A stretch of DNA of 64,000 nt from Flavobacterium piscis. GTDB taxonomy: Bacteria; Bacteroidota; Bacteroidia; Flavobacteriales; Flavobacteriaceae. The stretch spans positions 496,001 to 560,000 of the forward strand of contig NZ_LVEN01000046.1 in assembly GCF_001686925.1 (NCBI RefSeq), in the 5' to 3' direction. The notes beneath the pieces were generated by a model that ran no database searches, had not been told where the DNA came from, and was given only the letters and a program-made list of their open reading frames with translations. Of this stretch, positions 41,684 to 49,931 are shown in pieces (position 1 is the stretch's first letter; every line of letters begins with the position of its first letter). The position numbers were made by a program, and so were the translations under genes.

Positions 41684-43123
41684 TTAAAAAAACCAAGTCG
41701 CCACAAAAATTGCCGTAATAACACAAATAAGATCCACCAAAAGCATTGTGCCCAAGGCATAACGCGTGTTCTTGATATTTACAGAACCAAAATAAACCGC
41801 AATTACATAAAAAGTACTTTCGGCACTGCACTGAAAAATACTGCTTAATCTGGCTGTCAAAGAATCTGCACCAAACGTATTCATTGAGTCAATTAAAAAT
41901 CCGCGTGATCCTGCAGAACTAAACGGGCGAAGCATAGCTACCGGTAATGCATTCGTAATTTCTTTACTTACTCCCATATTCGAAAAAACAAATGCAATTG
42001 CATCGCTTATGATTTCGAACAAACCACTGTTTCTGAAAAGAGAAATAGCCACTAACATTCCCAATACATAAGGAAAAATAGTAACTCCGGTTTTAACACC
42101 GTTGTTTGCGCCCACTACAAATGTCTCGAAAACAGTTGTATTAGCATCGCTAAATTTCTTTTCGTGTTTGAATGAAAAAATCAAAGTAAACGCAATAATT
42201 CCAATTAATATTAATCCCGAAAGATTAGAAGTAAAGTAGTTTTTTCCAATTAAATCTAAATGGTTAACGTACATCAGCAAACCAATAATCGCGGCAATTA
42301 ATCCGATTAAGACAATGACAAGAGAAGCACTTTTAAAATTAATTTTTTGTTTAATACCCACAATCAAAAATGCCGCAATAGTACCAATAAAAGAGGTAAT
42401 AATACACGGAAGCATAACATCGGCAGGATTCGTAGCATTTGCCGCAGCGCGATACCCAATAATTGAAGTCGCGATTAAAGTTAAACCCGAAGCGTGAAGA
42501 CACATAAACATGATTTGAGCATCACTCGCTCTGTCTTTATCGGGATTTATTTCCTGTAAACTTTCCATAGCTTTAAGTCCAAAAGGAGTTGCAGCCGAAT
42601 CTAATCCGAGGAAATTCGCAGCAAAGTTTAATGTCATATAGGATATAGAAGGGTGATTTTTAGGAATACTCGGAAAAACCTTTACAAATACCGGACTCAA
42701 AACTTTGGCTAATTTTCCGGATGCTCCTGAAATAATTAAAAGTTCCATTAATCCGCAGAAAAAAGCCAGATAAGCAATAAGTGGTAAGATCAAATCGACC
42801 AAAGTGCTTTTGCATGTTGGCAATAAACCATCAGATTTTTGAAGACCGCTGAAAATTTTTACCGTTTTATTTTTATAAACATAAGTAGTATCCGAATTAA
42901 GCGTATCACGATTAATAATCATGGTCTGATCCGGCGCTTTCTGAATGCTGTCCTTGATAAAGGCAGGAAGTTCATGAATGTACTTTTCTGAGACCAGAAT
43001 AGGATCGTCTTTTTTTCCGTTTATAACAGAATCAATAGTATAAGTGTTGGCAGTAAATAAACTGACCACAATAAAGACAATTGAGGAAATAAAAATCACT
43101 AACCAGAATCTACTTAATACCAT
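41684..43123 (-). CDS. Fused SpmA/SpmB nucleoside-recognition membrane protein
   Basis: 479 residues: a signal-anchor span, an extracytoplasmic insert of about 90 residues, then two copies of the gate/nucleoside-recognition domain (Spore maturation SpmA-like around 105-275 and SpmB-like around 320-479), with roughly nine membrane spans. In spore formers SpmA and SpmB are separate; one-chain fusions occur in Bacteroidota. The transported substrate is unknown. It starts 112 bp after the AlkZ-like gene on the same strand. Confidence 0.85.
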   Translation of the reverse strand: MVLSRFWLVIFISSIVFIVVSLFTANTYTIDSVINGKKDDPILVSEKYIHELPAFIKDSIQKAPDQTMIINRDTLNSDTTYVYKNKTVKIFSGLQKSDGLLPTCKSTLVDLILPLIAYLAFFCGLMELLIISGASGKLAKVLSPVFVKVFPSIPKNHPSISYMTLNFAANFLGLDSAATPFGLKAMESLQEINPDKDRASDAQIMFMCLHASGLTLIATSIIGYRAAANATNPADVMLPCIITSFIGTIAAFLIVGIKQKINFKSASLVIVLIGLIAAIIGLLMYVNHLDLIGKNYFTSNLSGLILIGIIAFTLIFSFKHEKKFSDANTTVFETFVVGANNGVKTGVTIFPYVLGMLVAISLFRNSGLFEIISDAIAFVFSNMGVSKEITNALPVAMLRPFSSAGSRGFLIDSMNTFGADSLTARLSSIFQCSAESTFYVIAVYFGSVNIKNTRYALGTMLLVDLICVITAIFVATWFF

Positions 43124-43235
43124 AATGCTAATTTTTTTTGTAAATATAATTATTTAGCGATTGTATGCGCAAAGATTTTATCAAGGATAGAAGAAGTATT
43201 TCTAAGAAACGATAGTATTTTAATGAAAATTAAAG

Positions 43236-44309
43236 TTATTCAATAACAACTTTACTTCCCAGATAGTTCTCAAAAGCTTTAATACCTTCAAACAGAATTT
43301 CTTTTTTTGAACTTTCGGGTTCATTAAAAAATTGCGTTTCTATTTTTGCGTGATCTTTTTTGATCGTTCGTTTCCAGGTTCCTATGACTCTTCCATTTTC
43401 GAGAATAATAGGTTTAAAAATTCCATTATTTGTGAAAGCTTGAGATTGATGCTCTACTAAAATAGAAGCTTCTCTGGATTTATACGAAATTAAAATCTCA
43501 TCAAAAGCCGGGAGAAAATGAACGCTTTCGCGGAAGTAGGTTTCATCAGAGATATCTTTTTTTAACCAGTAGATTTGATTTTCAATCTGGAACGAATTCA
43601 ATTGCAACTCAATTGCACTAAGTGCCAATTTGCAGGTAGTTGGCGGAAAACCAGACCACCAGGAAAAGTCAAGAAGGGTTGCAGGGCCATGACTTTCAAA
43701 ATACCTTAGGGCTAATTTTGCTAAAGCTTCCTCTTTGGTGAACTTAGTTTTAGGTTTCGAAACCCTTTCTTCCAATAAGGCATACGTTATTTGTTTGCCT
43801 TTCATTTTTCCGTTGCATACTAAACCATCGAGCTCGGCATGCATCATAATAGCTGCAGCTAAAAAATCCTGACTTGAACCTTTTTTTATGTTCAGTTCTA
43901 GCATGATTTCGTCACGAGTTAAATGATTATTTCGGGCTAATAACTTTTCTATTTGAGAATTAATTTGGTTGAGCATCTGTACATCATAACCATATTTTTT
44001 GGCAGCAGAAATAGTCATTTTCTGAACTTGTGGTCCTGACAGATCCAAAATCCAATAAATATCTTCTGCCGAAACAAAATGCCAGGTCGGTCTAAGAATA
44101 TGCGTTCTGATAATTTGTGCCGAATTTATAGCCTCTTCAATTGCTGCTTCAGTAGCCTCGCATCTGGAACCAATTGCCCATTTTGCCATTGCATAATCCT
44201 GAGCCTGCATTGCGCACAGATGTTTTACAATTTCTTGTGGAGAATTTGGGCTTGTCTTATAAAGTTTCTGAGAAACAAGACGATAATGAGATATTTCCTG
44301 GTGCGTCAT
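43236..44309 (-). CDS. Winged-helix DNA glycosylase-like protein (AlkZ/YcaQ family)
   Basis: 357 residues of the HTH_42 family. Near residue 35 is CAMQAQDYAMAKWAIG, containing the QxQ motif used by AlkZ-type glycosylases to unhook interstrand crosslinks and remove alkylated bases. HILRPTWHFV near 90 and FLPAFDEILISYK near 275 are also family segments. Two genes upstream is an alkyl-DNA methyltransferase, which supports a role in alkylation repair. Substrate specificity (AlkZ versus AlkX-like) is not decided. Confidence 0.85.
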   Translation of the reverse strand: MTHQEISHYRLVSQKLYKTSPNSPQEIVKHLCAMQAQDYAMAKWAIGSRCEATEAAIEEAINSAQIIRTHILRPTWHFVSAEDIYWILDLSGPQVQKMTISAAKKYGYDVQMLNQINSQIEKLLARNNHLTRDEIMLELNIKKGSSQDFLAAAIMMHAELDGLVCNGKMKGKQITYALLEERVSKPKTKFTKEEALAKLALRYFESHGPATLLDFSWWSGFPPTTCKLALSAIELQLNSFQIENQIYWLKKDISDETYFRESVHFLPAFDEILISYKSREASILVEHQSQAFTNNGIFKPIILENGRVIGTWKRTIKKDHAKIETQFFNEPESSKKEILFEGIKAFENYLGSKVVIE

Positions 44310-44377
44310 TTAGTAAAACATTTTGAGCCTGTTAGTAAACTTTGAACCTTTTTAACTTTGTGCCTTTGTACCTCCAC

Positions 44378-45091
44378 CTATACATGAATAATTTCATCAT
44401 CAATCAATAAATCTTCACGACGTAAACGCAGGAAAATCTGAGCCACGGCAATGGTATCTTTTTCGCAATAGGTAACAATTCGGTCAATATCTTTCTCTAC
44501 ATAAAATACGTGAGCGACCTGACTTCCGTCGATATCGCCTTTTGGTGATGGAACTCCCAGAATTTTAGTTAATAGTTTTAAGGAAGTAAAGTGTTTGTAA
44601 TCGCCAAACTTCCATAATTCTAAAGTATCCAAATGCGGAATTTCCCAAGGTTTTTTGCCAAATAAATTTAGTTTGTCCGGAATTGCAATCTGATTGATAA
44701 TCATGCGTCGGGCAATAAACGGAATATCAAACTCCTTCGCATTATGTCCGCATAAAAGATGTTGCGGCTGATGAAAATGATTGTTGATTAGATTATTAAA
44801 ATCACGAAGTATCTTCTTTTCATCACCAAAGAACGATGTTACTCTAAAATTCCTGATGTCACCTTTGATGGTAAAATACCCAACAGAAATACAGATAATT
44901 TTTCCAAACTCAGCCCAAATTCCAGCGCGGTCGTAAAATTCTTCTGGTGTAAAATCGTCTTTTCTCTGGTATTGTGTTTTATGATCCCAAAGCGATTGCA
45001 TTTCCGCGTCAAGCGAATTGAAATTCTCTTCTTCGGGAACGGTTTCTATATCCAGAAATAAAATGTTATTGAGGTTTATTTTTTCAATCAT
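44378..45091 (-). CDS. PolB-like 3'-5' exonuclease
   Basis: 237 residues of the RNase H-fold exonuclease superfamily. The ExoI motif is FLDIETVPEE (catalytic Asp and Glu). The ExoII region is CGHNAKEFDIPFIARRM and the ExoIII region is VTYCEKDTIAVAQIF. It is a stand-alone proofreading-type nuclease without polymerase. It lies between an AlkZ-like glycosylase and Ogt on the same strand, separated by repeat-containing gaps (44325-44372 and 45092-45217), suggesting a DNA-repair neighbourhood rather than a tight operon. Confidence 0.88.
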   Translation of the reverse strand: MIEKINLNNILFLDIETVPEEENFNSLDAEMQSLWDHKTQYQRKDDFTPEEFYDRAGIWAEFGKIICISVGYFTIKGDIRNFRVTSFFGDEKKILRDFNNLINNHFHQPQHLLCGHNAKEFDIPFIARRMIINQIAIPDKLNLFGKKPWEIPHLDTLELWKFGDYKHFTSLKLLTKILGVPSPKGDIDGSQVAHVFYVEKDIDRIVTYCEKDTIAVAQIFLRLRREDLLIDDEIIHV

Positions 45092-45217
45092 AATTTTAGT
45101 TTAGCACTAATTACACTAATTGGCACAGATTACTTTGAGTAAAACAATTACACGAACTTACTTTTTGTAAATATAAAGCTATAATTTTAATTCGTGTAAA
45201 TCTGTGAAATTTGTGTT
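45092..45217. repeat. Intergenic repeat words (CACTAATTGGCACAGATT / AATCTGTGAAATTTGTG)
   Basis: The gap between exonuclease and Ogt holds TTAGCACTAATTACACTAATTGGCACAGATT facing TTCGTGTAAATCTGTG as an imperfect inverted repeat. Same vocabulary as 10557-10754 and 60890-61250. Nothing else was seen. Confidence 0.55.
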
Positions 45218-45694
45218 TTAAAACAAACTCTGTTGTGTAGTTGGGTTTTCGTGTTCGATTAACCATTTTTTACGGGATAAACCGCCGGCATAACCTGTTA
45301 AAGAACCATTTGTGCCAATAACTCGATGACAGGGAACCACAATCCATAACGGATTTTTACCATTTGCAGATGCAACGGCACGAATTGCTTTTATGTCGCC
45401 CAATTTTTTGGTCTGATCCATATAACTTACTGTTTTTCCGTACGGAATCTCTAATAAGGATTTCCAGACTTTCTGCTGAAATTCAGTTCCTTTTGGATTT
45501 AGTTTGAAAGTAAAATCAGTTCTTTTTTTGTCGAAGTATTCCTGAAGTTGTGAAACTGCTTCTTTTAAAATTTCCGGAATTTCCTGAGAAACTTCATTGG
45601 TGCCAACATCTGAAACAGAAATTACAGCAACACCATCTTCATCTCCAACAATTTTGGTGATTCCTAAGGGCGAATTGATATAGACTGTTTCCAT
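45218..45694 (-). CDS. ogt: Methylated-DNA--protein-cysteine methyltransferase
   Basis: 158 residues with the active-site motif IVVPCHRVIG (acceptor Cys near 120), the DNA-binding helix EFQQKVWKSLLEIPYGKTVSY and the Asn hinge ANGKNPLW. It is a suicide enzyme removing O6-alkylguanine. It is a short, single-domain Ogt-type without the Ada regulatory part. Closest on the same strand to the exonuclease (126-bp gap). Confidence 0.94.
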   Translation of the reverse strand: METVYINSPLGITKIVGDEDGVAVISVSDVGTNEVSQEIPEILKEAVSQLQEYFDKKRTDFTFKLNPKGTEFQQKVWKSLLEIPYGKTVSYMDQTKKLGDIKAIRAVASANGKNPLWIVVPCHRVIGTNGSLTGYAGGLSRKKWLIEHENPTTQQSLF

Positions 45695-45706
45695 AGTTTT
45701 TTATTT

Positions 45707-45847
45707 AACCGCAAAGATGCAAAGGGTTTACGCAAAGTTCGCAAAGTTTTTTAAACGATTTAAGTTATATAAGTAAATTTAAGATTTAAGTTTTTTACCA
45801 CAAAGCCTACAGCGGTTTCAAAGAGTTTACAAAGTTTGCTGCGGTTA
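45707..45847. repeat. CGCAAAG-family inverted repeat before Ogt
   Basis: AACCGCAAAGATGCAAAGG and CGCAAAGTTCGCAAAG words (45707-45749) are followed by TACCACAAAGCCTACAGCGG and TTTGCTGCGGTT (45796-45847). The gap 45695-45935 also includes GTCACAAAGCTTTGCAG near 45871-45887. No gene was seen. Confidence 0.7.
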
Positions 45848-45935
45848 ATAAAAATCGTTTATTTAGGAGGTCACAAAGCTTTGCAGTTTGGTTTAAATGA
45901 ACTTATATAACTTATATGGTGAAAATTATAAAGGT

Positions 45936-46793
45936 TTAATAGTTCTCTATGTTAAACTGATACTTTAAATTGTTTTCGACTTTTTCGCTCGAAATAACCT
46001 TTTTAATATTCGATTTTTCAGCGCTAAATTTTGGTAAAATCAAGTTTTGCTCTTTTGCTTTTTGAGTGTAATATGCTGAACGAGTTGGGTGAAAAGGTGC
46101 AACAGCATTAAAAACTTCATTCCATTTTGATTGATGGATGATTTCTTCAATAACTGCAATGCAATCTTTTTGATGAATTAAGTTTACCGGAGCGTCCGGG
46201 TTTTCGAGGTTTTCTTTTCCTGCCAGAAATTTAACCGGATGACGATCTTCACCAATTAAACCGCCAAAACGTAAAATTGTAGTTTCGAAGTTTTGATTCT
46301 TTTGAAGAAGCGCTTCTGCCAAAAGCAATTGTTTGCCGCTTTCGGTTTCAGGATTCGGAATAGTTTCTTCTGTAATAATTCCGTTTTCATCTCCATAAAC
46401 AGAGGTTGAACTTACAAAAAGTACTTTTTTTACTGTTGATTTTTCTATAAACGGAATTAAATTTTTGATCTTTTCGACAAAAATCTTTCGTGAAGATTGA
46501 GATGAATCAGCATTTTTGCCTCGTAATTTAGGCGGGATATCTATGATTAAGATTTTAGTATTATTGAGGAAATTATGTATACTTTCTGAAACACTTTCGC
46601 TTTCAAGCGCTCCTTCTCCCGAAGCCTCGGGATCCCTCAGGATGACAACAAACGGATTTATTCCGGCATTTTCTAATATCGGCAATTTACTTTCAGAAGT
46701 TGTAGAACCGTTTACTGAATGTCCTTTTTCGATTAAGGTTTTCGCTAAAGGCAAACCTAGCCAGCCGCAGCCTAATATGCTTATATTTTTCAT
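45936..46793 (-). CDS. SDR/NAD-epimerase-like protein with in-frame repeat-derived insert
   Basis: 285 residues from the ATG at 46793 (MKNISILGCGWLGLPLAKTL, with the GxGxxG NAD(P) fold). The protein resembles the YeeZ group of extended SDRs, with LFVSSTSVYGDENG carrying the Ser/Tyr catalytic region, and is of unknown substrate. Residues of about 55-75 (LRDPEASGEGALESESVSES) look unlike the family. Their DNA (46598-46646) consists of hairpins and the CTCAGGATGAC word common in intergenic repeats. The protein probably tolerates this insert. A start at 46832 lies in repeat sequence and is not used. Confidence 0.82.
   Translation of the reverse strand: MKNISILGCGWLGLPLAKTLIEKGHSVNGSTTSESKLPILENAGINPFVVILRDPEASGEGALESESVSESIHNFLNNTKILIIDIPPKLRGKNADSSQSSRKIFVEKIKNLIPFIEKSTVKKVLFVSSTSVYGDENGIITEETIPNPETESGKQLLLAEALLQKNQNFETTILRFGGLIGEDRHPVKFLAGKENLENPDAPVNLIHQKDCIAVIEEIIHQSKWNEVFNAVAPFHPTRSAYYTQKAKEQNLILPKFSAEKSNIKKVISSEKVENNLKYQFNIENY
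46598..46646. repeat. Repeat-like palindromes inside the SDR gene
   Basis: CGCTTTCAAGCG (46598-46609), TCCCGAAGCCTCGGGA (46617-46632, one mispair) and CTCAGGATGAC (46636-46646) follow one another within the coding sequence. They keep the reading frame. Comparable hairpin words are normally intergenic in Bacteroidota genomes. Confidence 0.6.
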
Positions 46794-46936
46794 TTTTTTG
46801 AGGTTCAGAGTTACAAAGATACAAAGGGACAAAGATTCCAGTCTTAAAATTAAAATTTAAAAAAAATAGTGTTTTCGCAACTTGTGATAAATTATCATTA
46901 AGGTTGAACAGTAAAGGCAAAGTCGAATTTTTTTTT

Positions 46937-47070
46937 GAATAGGCTCCAGCTTCAGCTGGAGAAATAAGATTTAAAGAGAAAAAGGCTTTAGCCAAATCAA
47001 GATTAGTTTGGCTAAAGCCTTTTTCCGCAACTATATTTTACATCCAACTAAAGCTGGACGCTATTCAATT
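46937..47070. repeat. Composite inverted repeat of the REP type
   Basis: Three hairpins fill the gap between SDR and GNAT genes: CTCCAGCTTCAGCTGGAG (46944-46961), an 18-bp perfect stem AAGGCTTTAGCCAAA / TTTGGCTAAAGCCTT (46979-46996 with 47007-47024), and TCCAACTAAAGCTGGA (47043-47058). The outer sequences GAATAGGCTCCAGC and GCTGGACGCTATTC are mutual inverses, so the unit is a BIME-like element of a third REP family with no RAYT gene in the window. Confidence 0.85.
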
Positions 47071-47102
47071 TATAGTATTAAATAATTTTAGCTTCAATTA
47101 TA

Positions 47103-47552
47103 TTATAAATCTAATGTAAATCGAACTTTATCTTTGCCTGTTCCACCAATTCTGTGATAAAATTTTATGGCTCTTTCGTTAAATTGTGGTGTTTGCCATT
47201 GCAAATTGATGCATTTTTTCTCTCTTCCAATTTCTTTGAGTGTATCAATTAAGATCTCTCCAATTCCAAAACTTCTGGCTTCTTCTTCCAAAAACAAACA
47301 ATCCATATACATGAAAGGTGCTGCATCCCAAGTCGAAAAATCAAAAGTATAAGAAACATAACCTATGATCGTTTCTTTTGTGGCCACGACCAAACAATGT
47401 AATTTGGGTTGTTTGTTAAACAAAGCTTTTTTAAGACCTTCCTCTTTTCCGTCCGGAGAATAATCGGCTTTCTCGAATTCAGAATGTTTTTGGCACAAAA
47501 CGACCAATTTTGGTACATCAGCTATTTCGCAATTTCTTATTGAATATTCCAT
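47103..47552 (-). CDS. GNAT N-acetyltransferase
   Basis: 149 residues with the GNAT acetyl-CoA binding pattern: CLFLEEEARSFGIGEILIDTL (motif A, R/Q-x-x-G-x-G/A form) and NLQWQTPQFNERAIKFYHRIG (motif B). It probably acetylates a small amine or protein N-terminus; substrate unknown. Its start codon overlaps the end of the LysR gene by 16 bp, so the two are likely co-expressed. Confidence 0.88.
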   Translation of the reverse strand: MEYSIRNCEIADVPKLVVLCQKHSEFEKADYSPDGKEEGLKKALFNKQPKLHCLVVATKETIIGYVSYTFDFSTWDAAPFMYMDCLFLEEEARSFGIGEILIDTLKEIGREKKCINLQWQTPQFNERAIKFYHRIGGTGKDKVRFTLDL

Positions 47553-48439
47553 TGCAGATTGATTTCGTTTTGTAAAAAGGTAATAAAATGATGAAAGTAA
47601 TCCGGATATTTTTCGTTTTCGCGAATGGCAATAAAGTGTTTTCTTTTCAATCCGTTTTTTCCAATTTTAATGGCTTTTATGGGATTATTTTTTAAATGTG
47701 GTAACAAGGCCCATTTTGCCATCGACATTACGCCCATATCGGCTTTAACCATTTCCAGAGATGCTTCGGTTAATGGTAAGGGAGTGATTTTCTTTGGAGT
47801 TACTTTGGCTGGAGCCAAAACAAACTGATGAATTGTAACCGTTTCCATCGGAAGGGAATGAATCAATAAATGTTCGTTGGTAAAATCCTCGGCAACGACG
47901 TACTTTTTATTCGCCCAGGCATGGTTTTCAGAAACCGCCATTACGACTTCGTCCTGAAAAAGTTCAATATATTTGATGTTATTGTCTTTGATCTGATCGC
48001 TGATAATGGCAATATCAATGGTGTTTTCTAATAATTTCTGCAACGGAATATGTGTGGCTTCAGTTACAATTTTTAAATCGACATTGGGATATAAAAGATG
48101 AAATTGTTTTAAAACCGATGGCAGCCAGTGATAACTCGAAAAACATTCGGTACTAATCCTTATTTCGCCGTGTTCTCCATATACCATTTGCTTGATTTGA
48201 GATTCGGTTTGCGAGAGTTTTTCCAGAATTTCATTGGCCAATTCGTAGATTTTTTCGCCGGCTTTGGTCAAAACCAGCTTTTTATTGGTTCTCAAAAAAA
48301 CGGGAGTTCCCAATTGATATTCGGCTTCTTTGAGTTGGTGGCTCAACGCCGATTGTGTCAAATGCAATTTATCAATCGCTTTGGTGATGCTTCCTTCTTC
48401 GACAATTGCTTTTATTAATCTTAAATGACGGATTTCCAT
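47537..48439 (-). CDS. LysR-family transcriptional regulator
   Basis: 300 residues from the ATG at 48439 (MEIRHLRLIKAIVEEGSITKAI), the canonical LysR start. The longer frame from 48607 would add about 56 residues of non-LysR sequence overlapping the divergent gene region. The winged helix is at 1-60 (LTQSALSHQLKEAE) and the periplasmic-binding-like effector domain at about 90-295. It is divergent from a rhodanese gene 147 bp away, the classic arrangement for a LysR regulator and its target. Confidence 0.92.
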   Translation of the reverse strand: MEIRHLRLIKAIVEEGSITKAIDKLHLTQSALSHQLKEAEYQLGTPVFLRTNKKLVLTKAGEKIYELANEILEKLSQTESQIKQMVYGEHGEIRISTECFSSYHWLPSVLKQFHLLYPNVDLKIVTEATHIPLQKLLENTIDIAIISDQIKDNNIKYIELFQDEVVMAVSENHAWANKKYVVAEDFTNEHLLIHSLPMETVTIHQFVLAPAKVTPKKITPLPLTEASLEMVKADMGVMSMAKWALLPHLKNNPIKAIKIGKNGLKRKHFIAIRENEKYPDYFHHFITFLQNEINLQWNIQ

Positions 48440-48549
48440 TTTTTGGGAATTAGAATTACAAAGGAACAAAATTTTAAAATGGTTTTTTGATGAAAAAAAG
48501 TAATCAAGTTGATGAATTCTTTTCGTTTTTATCACATTTATGGTTGAAG

Positions 48550-48557
48550 TACTTTTG
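48550..48557 (+). promoter_or_regulatory. -7 element TACTTTTG before the rhodanese gene
   Basis: TACTTTTG fits TAnnTTTG, 29 bp before the ATG at 48587, in the divergent gap with the LysR gene. The -33 is not clear, consistent with activator dependence. Confidence 0.45.
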
Positions 48558-48586
48558 AAATAACTAATCATAAAAACACAACAAAA

Positions 48587-48982
48587 ATGGAAGCACAAAT
48601 TAAACACTACGAAAACAAACTGGCCTTCGAAATGGATCCTTCTGATTTATTTGATGCTTTGAACAATGGTGAGAAAGTAATTGTAATTGATGCAAGAAAA
48701 GCATTTGGTTTTGAAGCCGAACATATTCCGACAGCCATTAATATTCCGCATCGCGAAATGACGGCTGAAACTACAAAACATCTGGATAAAGATGTTTTGT
48801 ATGTGACGTATTGCGACGGAATTGGATGTAACGCTTCGACAAGGGGCGCTTTGAATATGGCAAAATTAGGATTTAAAGTAAAAGAATTAATGGGAGGAAT
48901 CGAGTGGTGGAAGTTTGACGGATATTCCACCGAAGGAACAAACGGAGTAAAAGCAGGATTGAAAATTGAATGTGCCTGTTAA
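48587..48982 (+). CDS. Single-domain rhodanese-like protein
   Basis: 131 residues with a rhodanese fold: VIVIDARKAFGFEAEHIPTAINIP near residue 30, and an active-site loop TYCDGIGCNASTRGA (catalytic Cys near 87, with an Asp-Gly-Ile-Gly-Cys loop). Likely a sulfurtransferase or sulfide/persulfide carrier in the cytosol. Adjacent to a divergent LysR regulator that may control it. A clean terminator follows at 48988. Confidence 0.9.
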   Translation: MEAQIKHYENKLAFEMDPSDLFDALNNGEKVIVIDARKAFGFEAEHIPTAINIPHREMTAETTKHLDKDVLYVTYCDGIGCNASTRGALNMAKLGFKVKELMGGIEWWKFDGYSTEGTNGVKAGLKIECAC

Positions 48983-48987
48983 AGAAA

Positions 48988-49019
48988 AAGGGCAAACTTT
49001 AATTTTAAAGTTTGCCCTT
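48988..49019. terminator. Terminator between rhodanese and TPR genes
   Basis: AAGGGCAAACTTTAA (48988-49002) pairs perfectly with TTAAAGTTTGCCCTT (49005-49019), followed by GATTTTTGATTT; bidirectional between convergent genes. Confidence 0.85.
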
Positions 49020-49040
49020 GATTTTTGATTTATATCCGAA

Positions 49041-49907
49041 TTATTCGATGACAATATTGTTTTCTGCCGCAATTTTTTTGAAAACATCTTCTTTGTTTTC
49101 TTTTACCATTTTTTGATAAATAGCTCCCATAAGCATTTCGGTGTCTTTTGAATATTCTGATTTGTCTGCAGTATATATTCTGTGGGCTATAAAAATATCG
49201 TTCAATGCTTTTTCGTCATTGTTGAGTTGCAGGTAGTTTTTTCCGGCGCCAAAATATCCTTCAGCATTGTTGGGCTGATATTTTATAAGCCTTTCGTAAT
49301 AATCGATAGCCGTTTTATAATCTGATTTTAGTGAATAAACTACTCCAATATTCATTAAAGCATATTCGCCTTCAGGATATATTTCGAGTGACTTTTTATA
49401 ATATTTTATGGCGTTGTCGTAATCATTTAATTGTCTGTAACAAACAGCCAGATCATCTAGGGCCAAAACAAACTTTGGATCTTGTTTTAATGCCATTTGC
49501 AAACCTTCTATCGCTAGTTTATACTTTTGAGCCTGCATAAAATCTTTTGCAATGATATAAGAATTTTGTGCCTTTTCATTTTTAGAATCACTATAATAAA
49601 TATCTGATTTGTTTTCAGGTGTTTTTGGTAAAAACTTCGAACAGGTTTTGGCAATAGTTTCATCTGATTTTTGAAGCAGAGACTTGATTCCTTCTACCGT
49701 ATTAATGCCTTCTCTTACTTTTGCATCTTTATCCTGCAAAACTACTTCTGCCATCGAATTGGTCAAACAATTTCTGTAGATTTCTTCATTTACTTCTTTG
49801 CTTTTTTCCAGGCAAGTGCAGGCTTTTGTAGCTATTTTTTCTTCTAAGGTCTGACTCTTAGCATTGAAAAAACTTAAAGTAACAAAAAGCAGAAATGTTT
49901 TCTTCAT
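49041..49907 (-). CDS. Exported TPR protein
   Basis: 288 residues with signal peptide (MKKTFLLFVTLSFFNAKSQ) and at least three TPR motifs from about residue 115 (YIIAKDFMQAQKYKLAIEGL, LDDLAVCYRQLNDYDNAIKYY, LMNIGVVYSLKSDYKTAIDYY). The N-terminal region has Cys residues (KACTCLEKSKEV) that may form a disulfide. Probably a periplasmic scaffold. It lies 24 bp downstream of the M28 peptidase gene on the same strand. Confidence 0.87.
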   Translation of the reverse strand: MKKTFLLFVTLSFFNAKSQTLEEKIATKACTCLEKSKEVNEEIYRNCLTNSMAEVVLQDKDAKVREGINTVEGIKSLLQKSDETIAKTCSKFLPKTPENKSDIYYSDSKNEKAQNSYIIAKDFMQAQKYKLAIEGLQMALKQDPKFVLALDDLAVCYRQLNDYDNAIKYYKKSLEIYPEGEYALMNIGVVYSLKSDYKTAIDYYERLIKYQPNNAEGYFGAGKNYLQLNNDEKALNDIFIAHRIYTADKSEYSKDTEMLMGAIYQKMVKENKEDVFKKIAAENNIVIE

Positions 49908-49931
49908 AATGGTTAGGTTAGAAAAGTTTAT

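Noticed and set aside
48440..48607. Longer LysR start at 48607
   Set aside because: The extra 56 residues are not LysR-like and overlap the promoter of the divergent rhodanese gene; the ATG at 48439 gives the canonical start.
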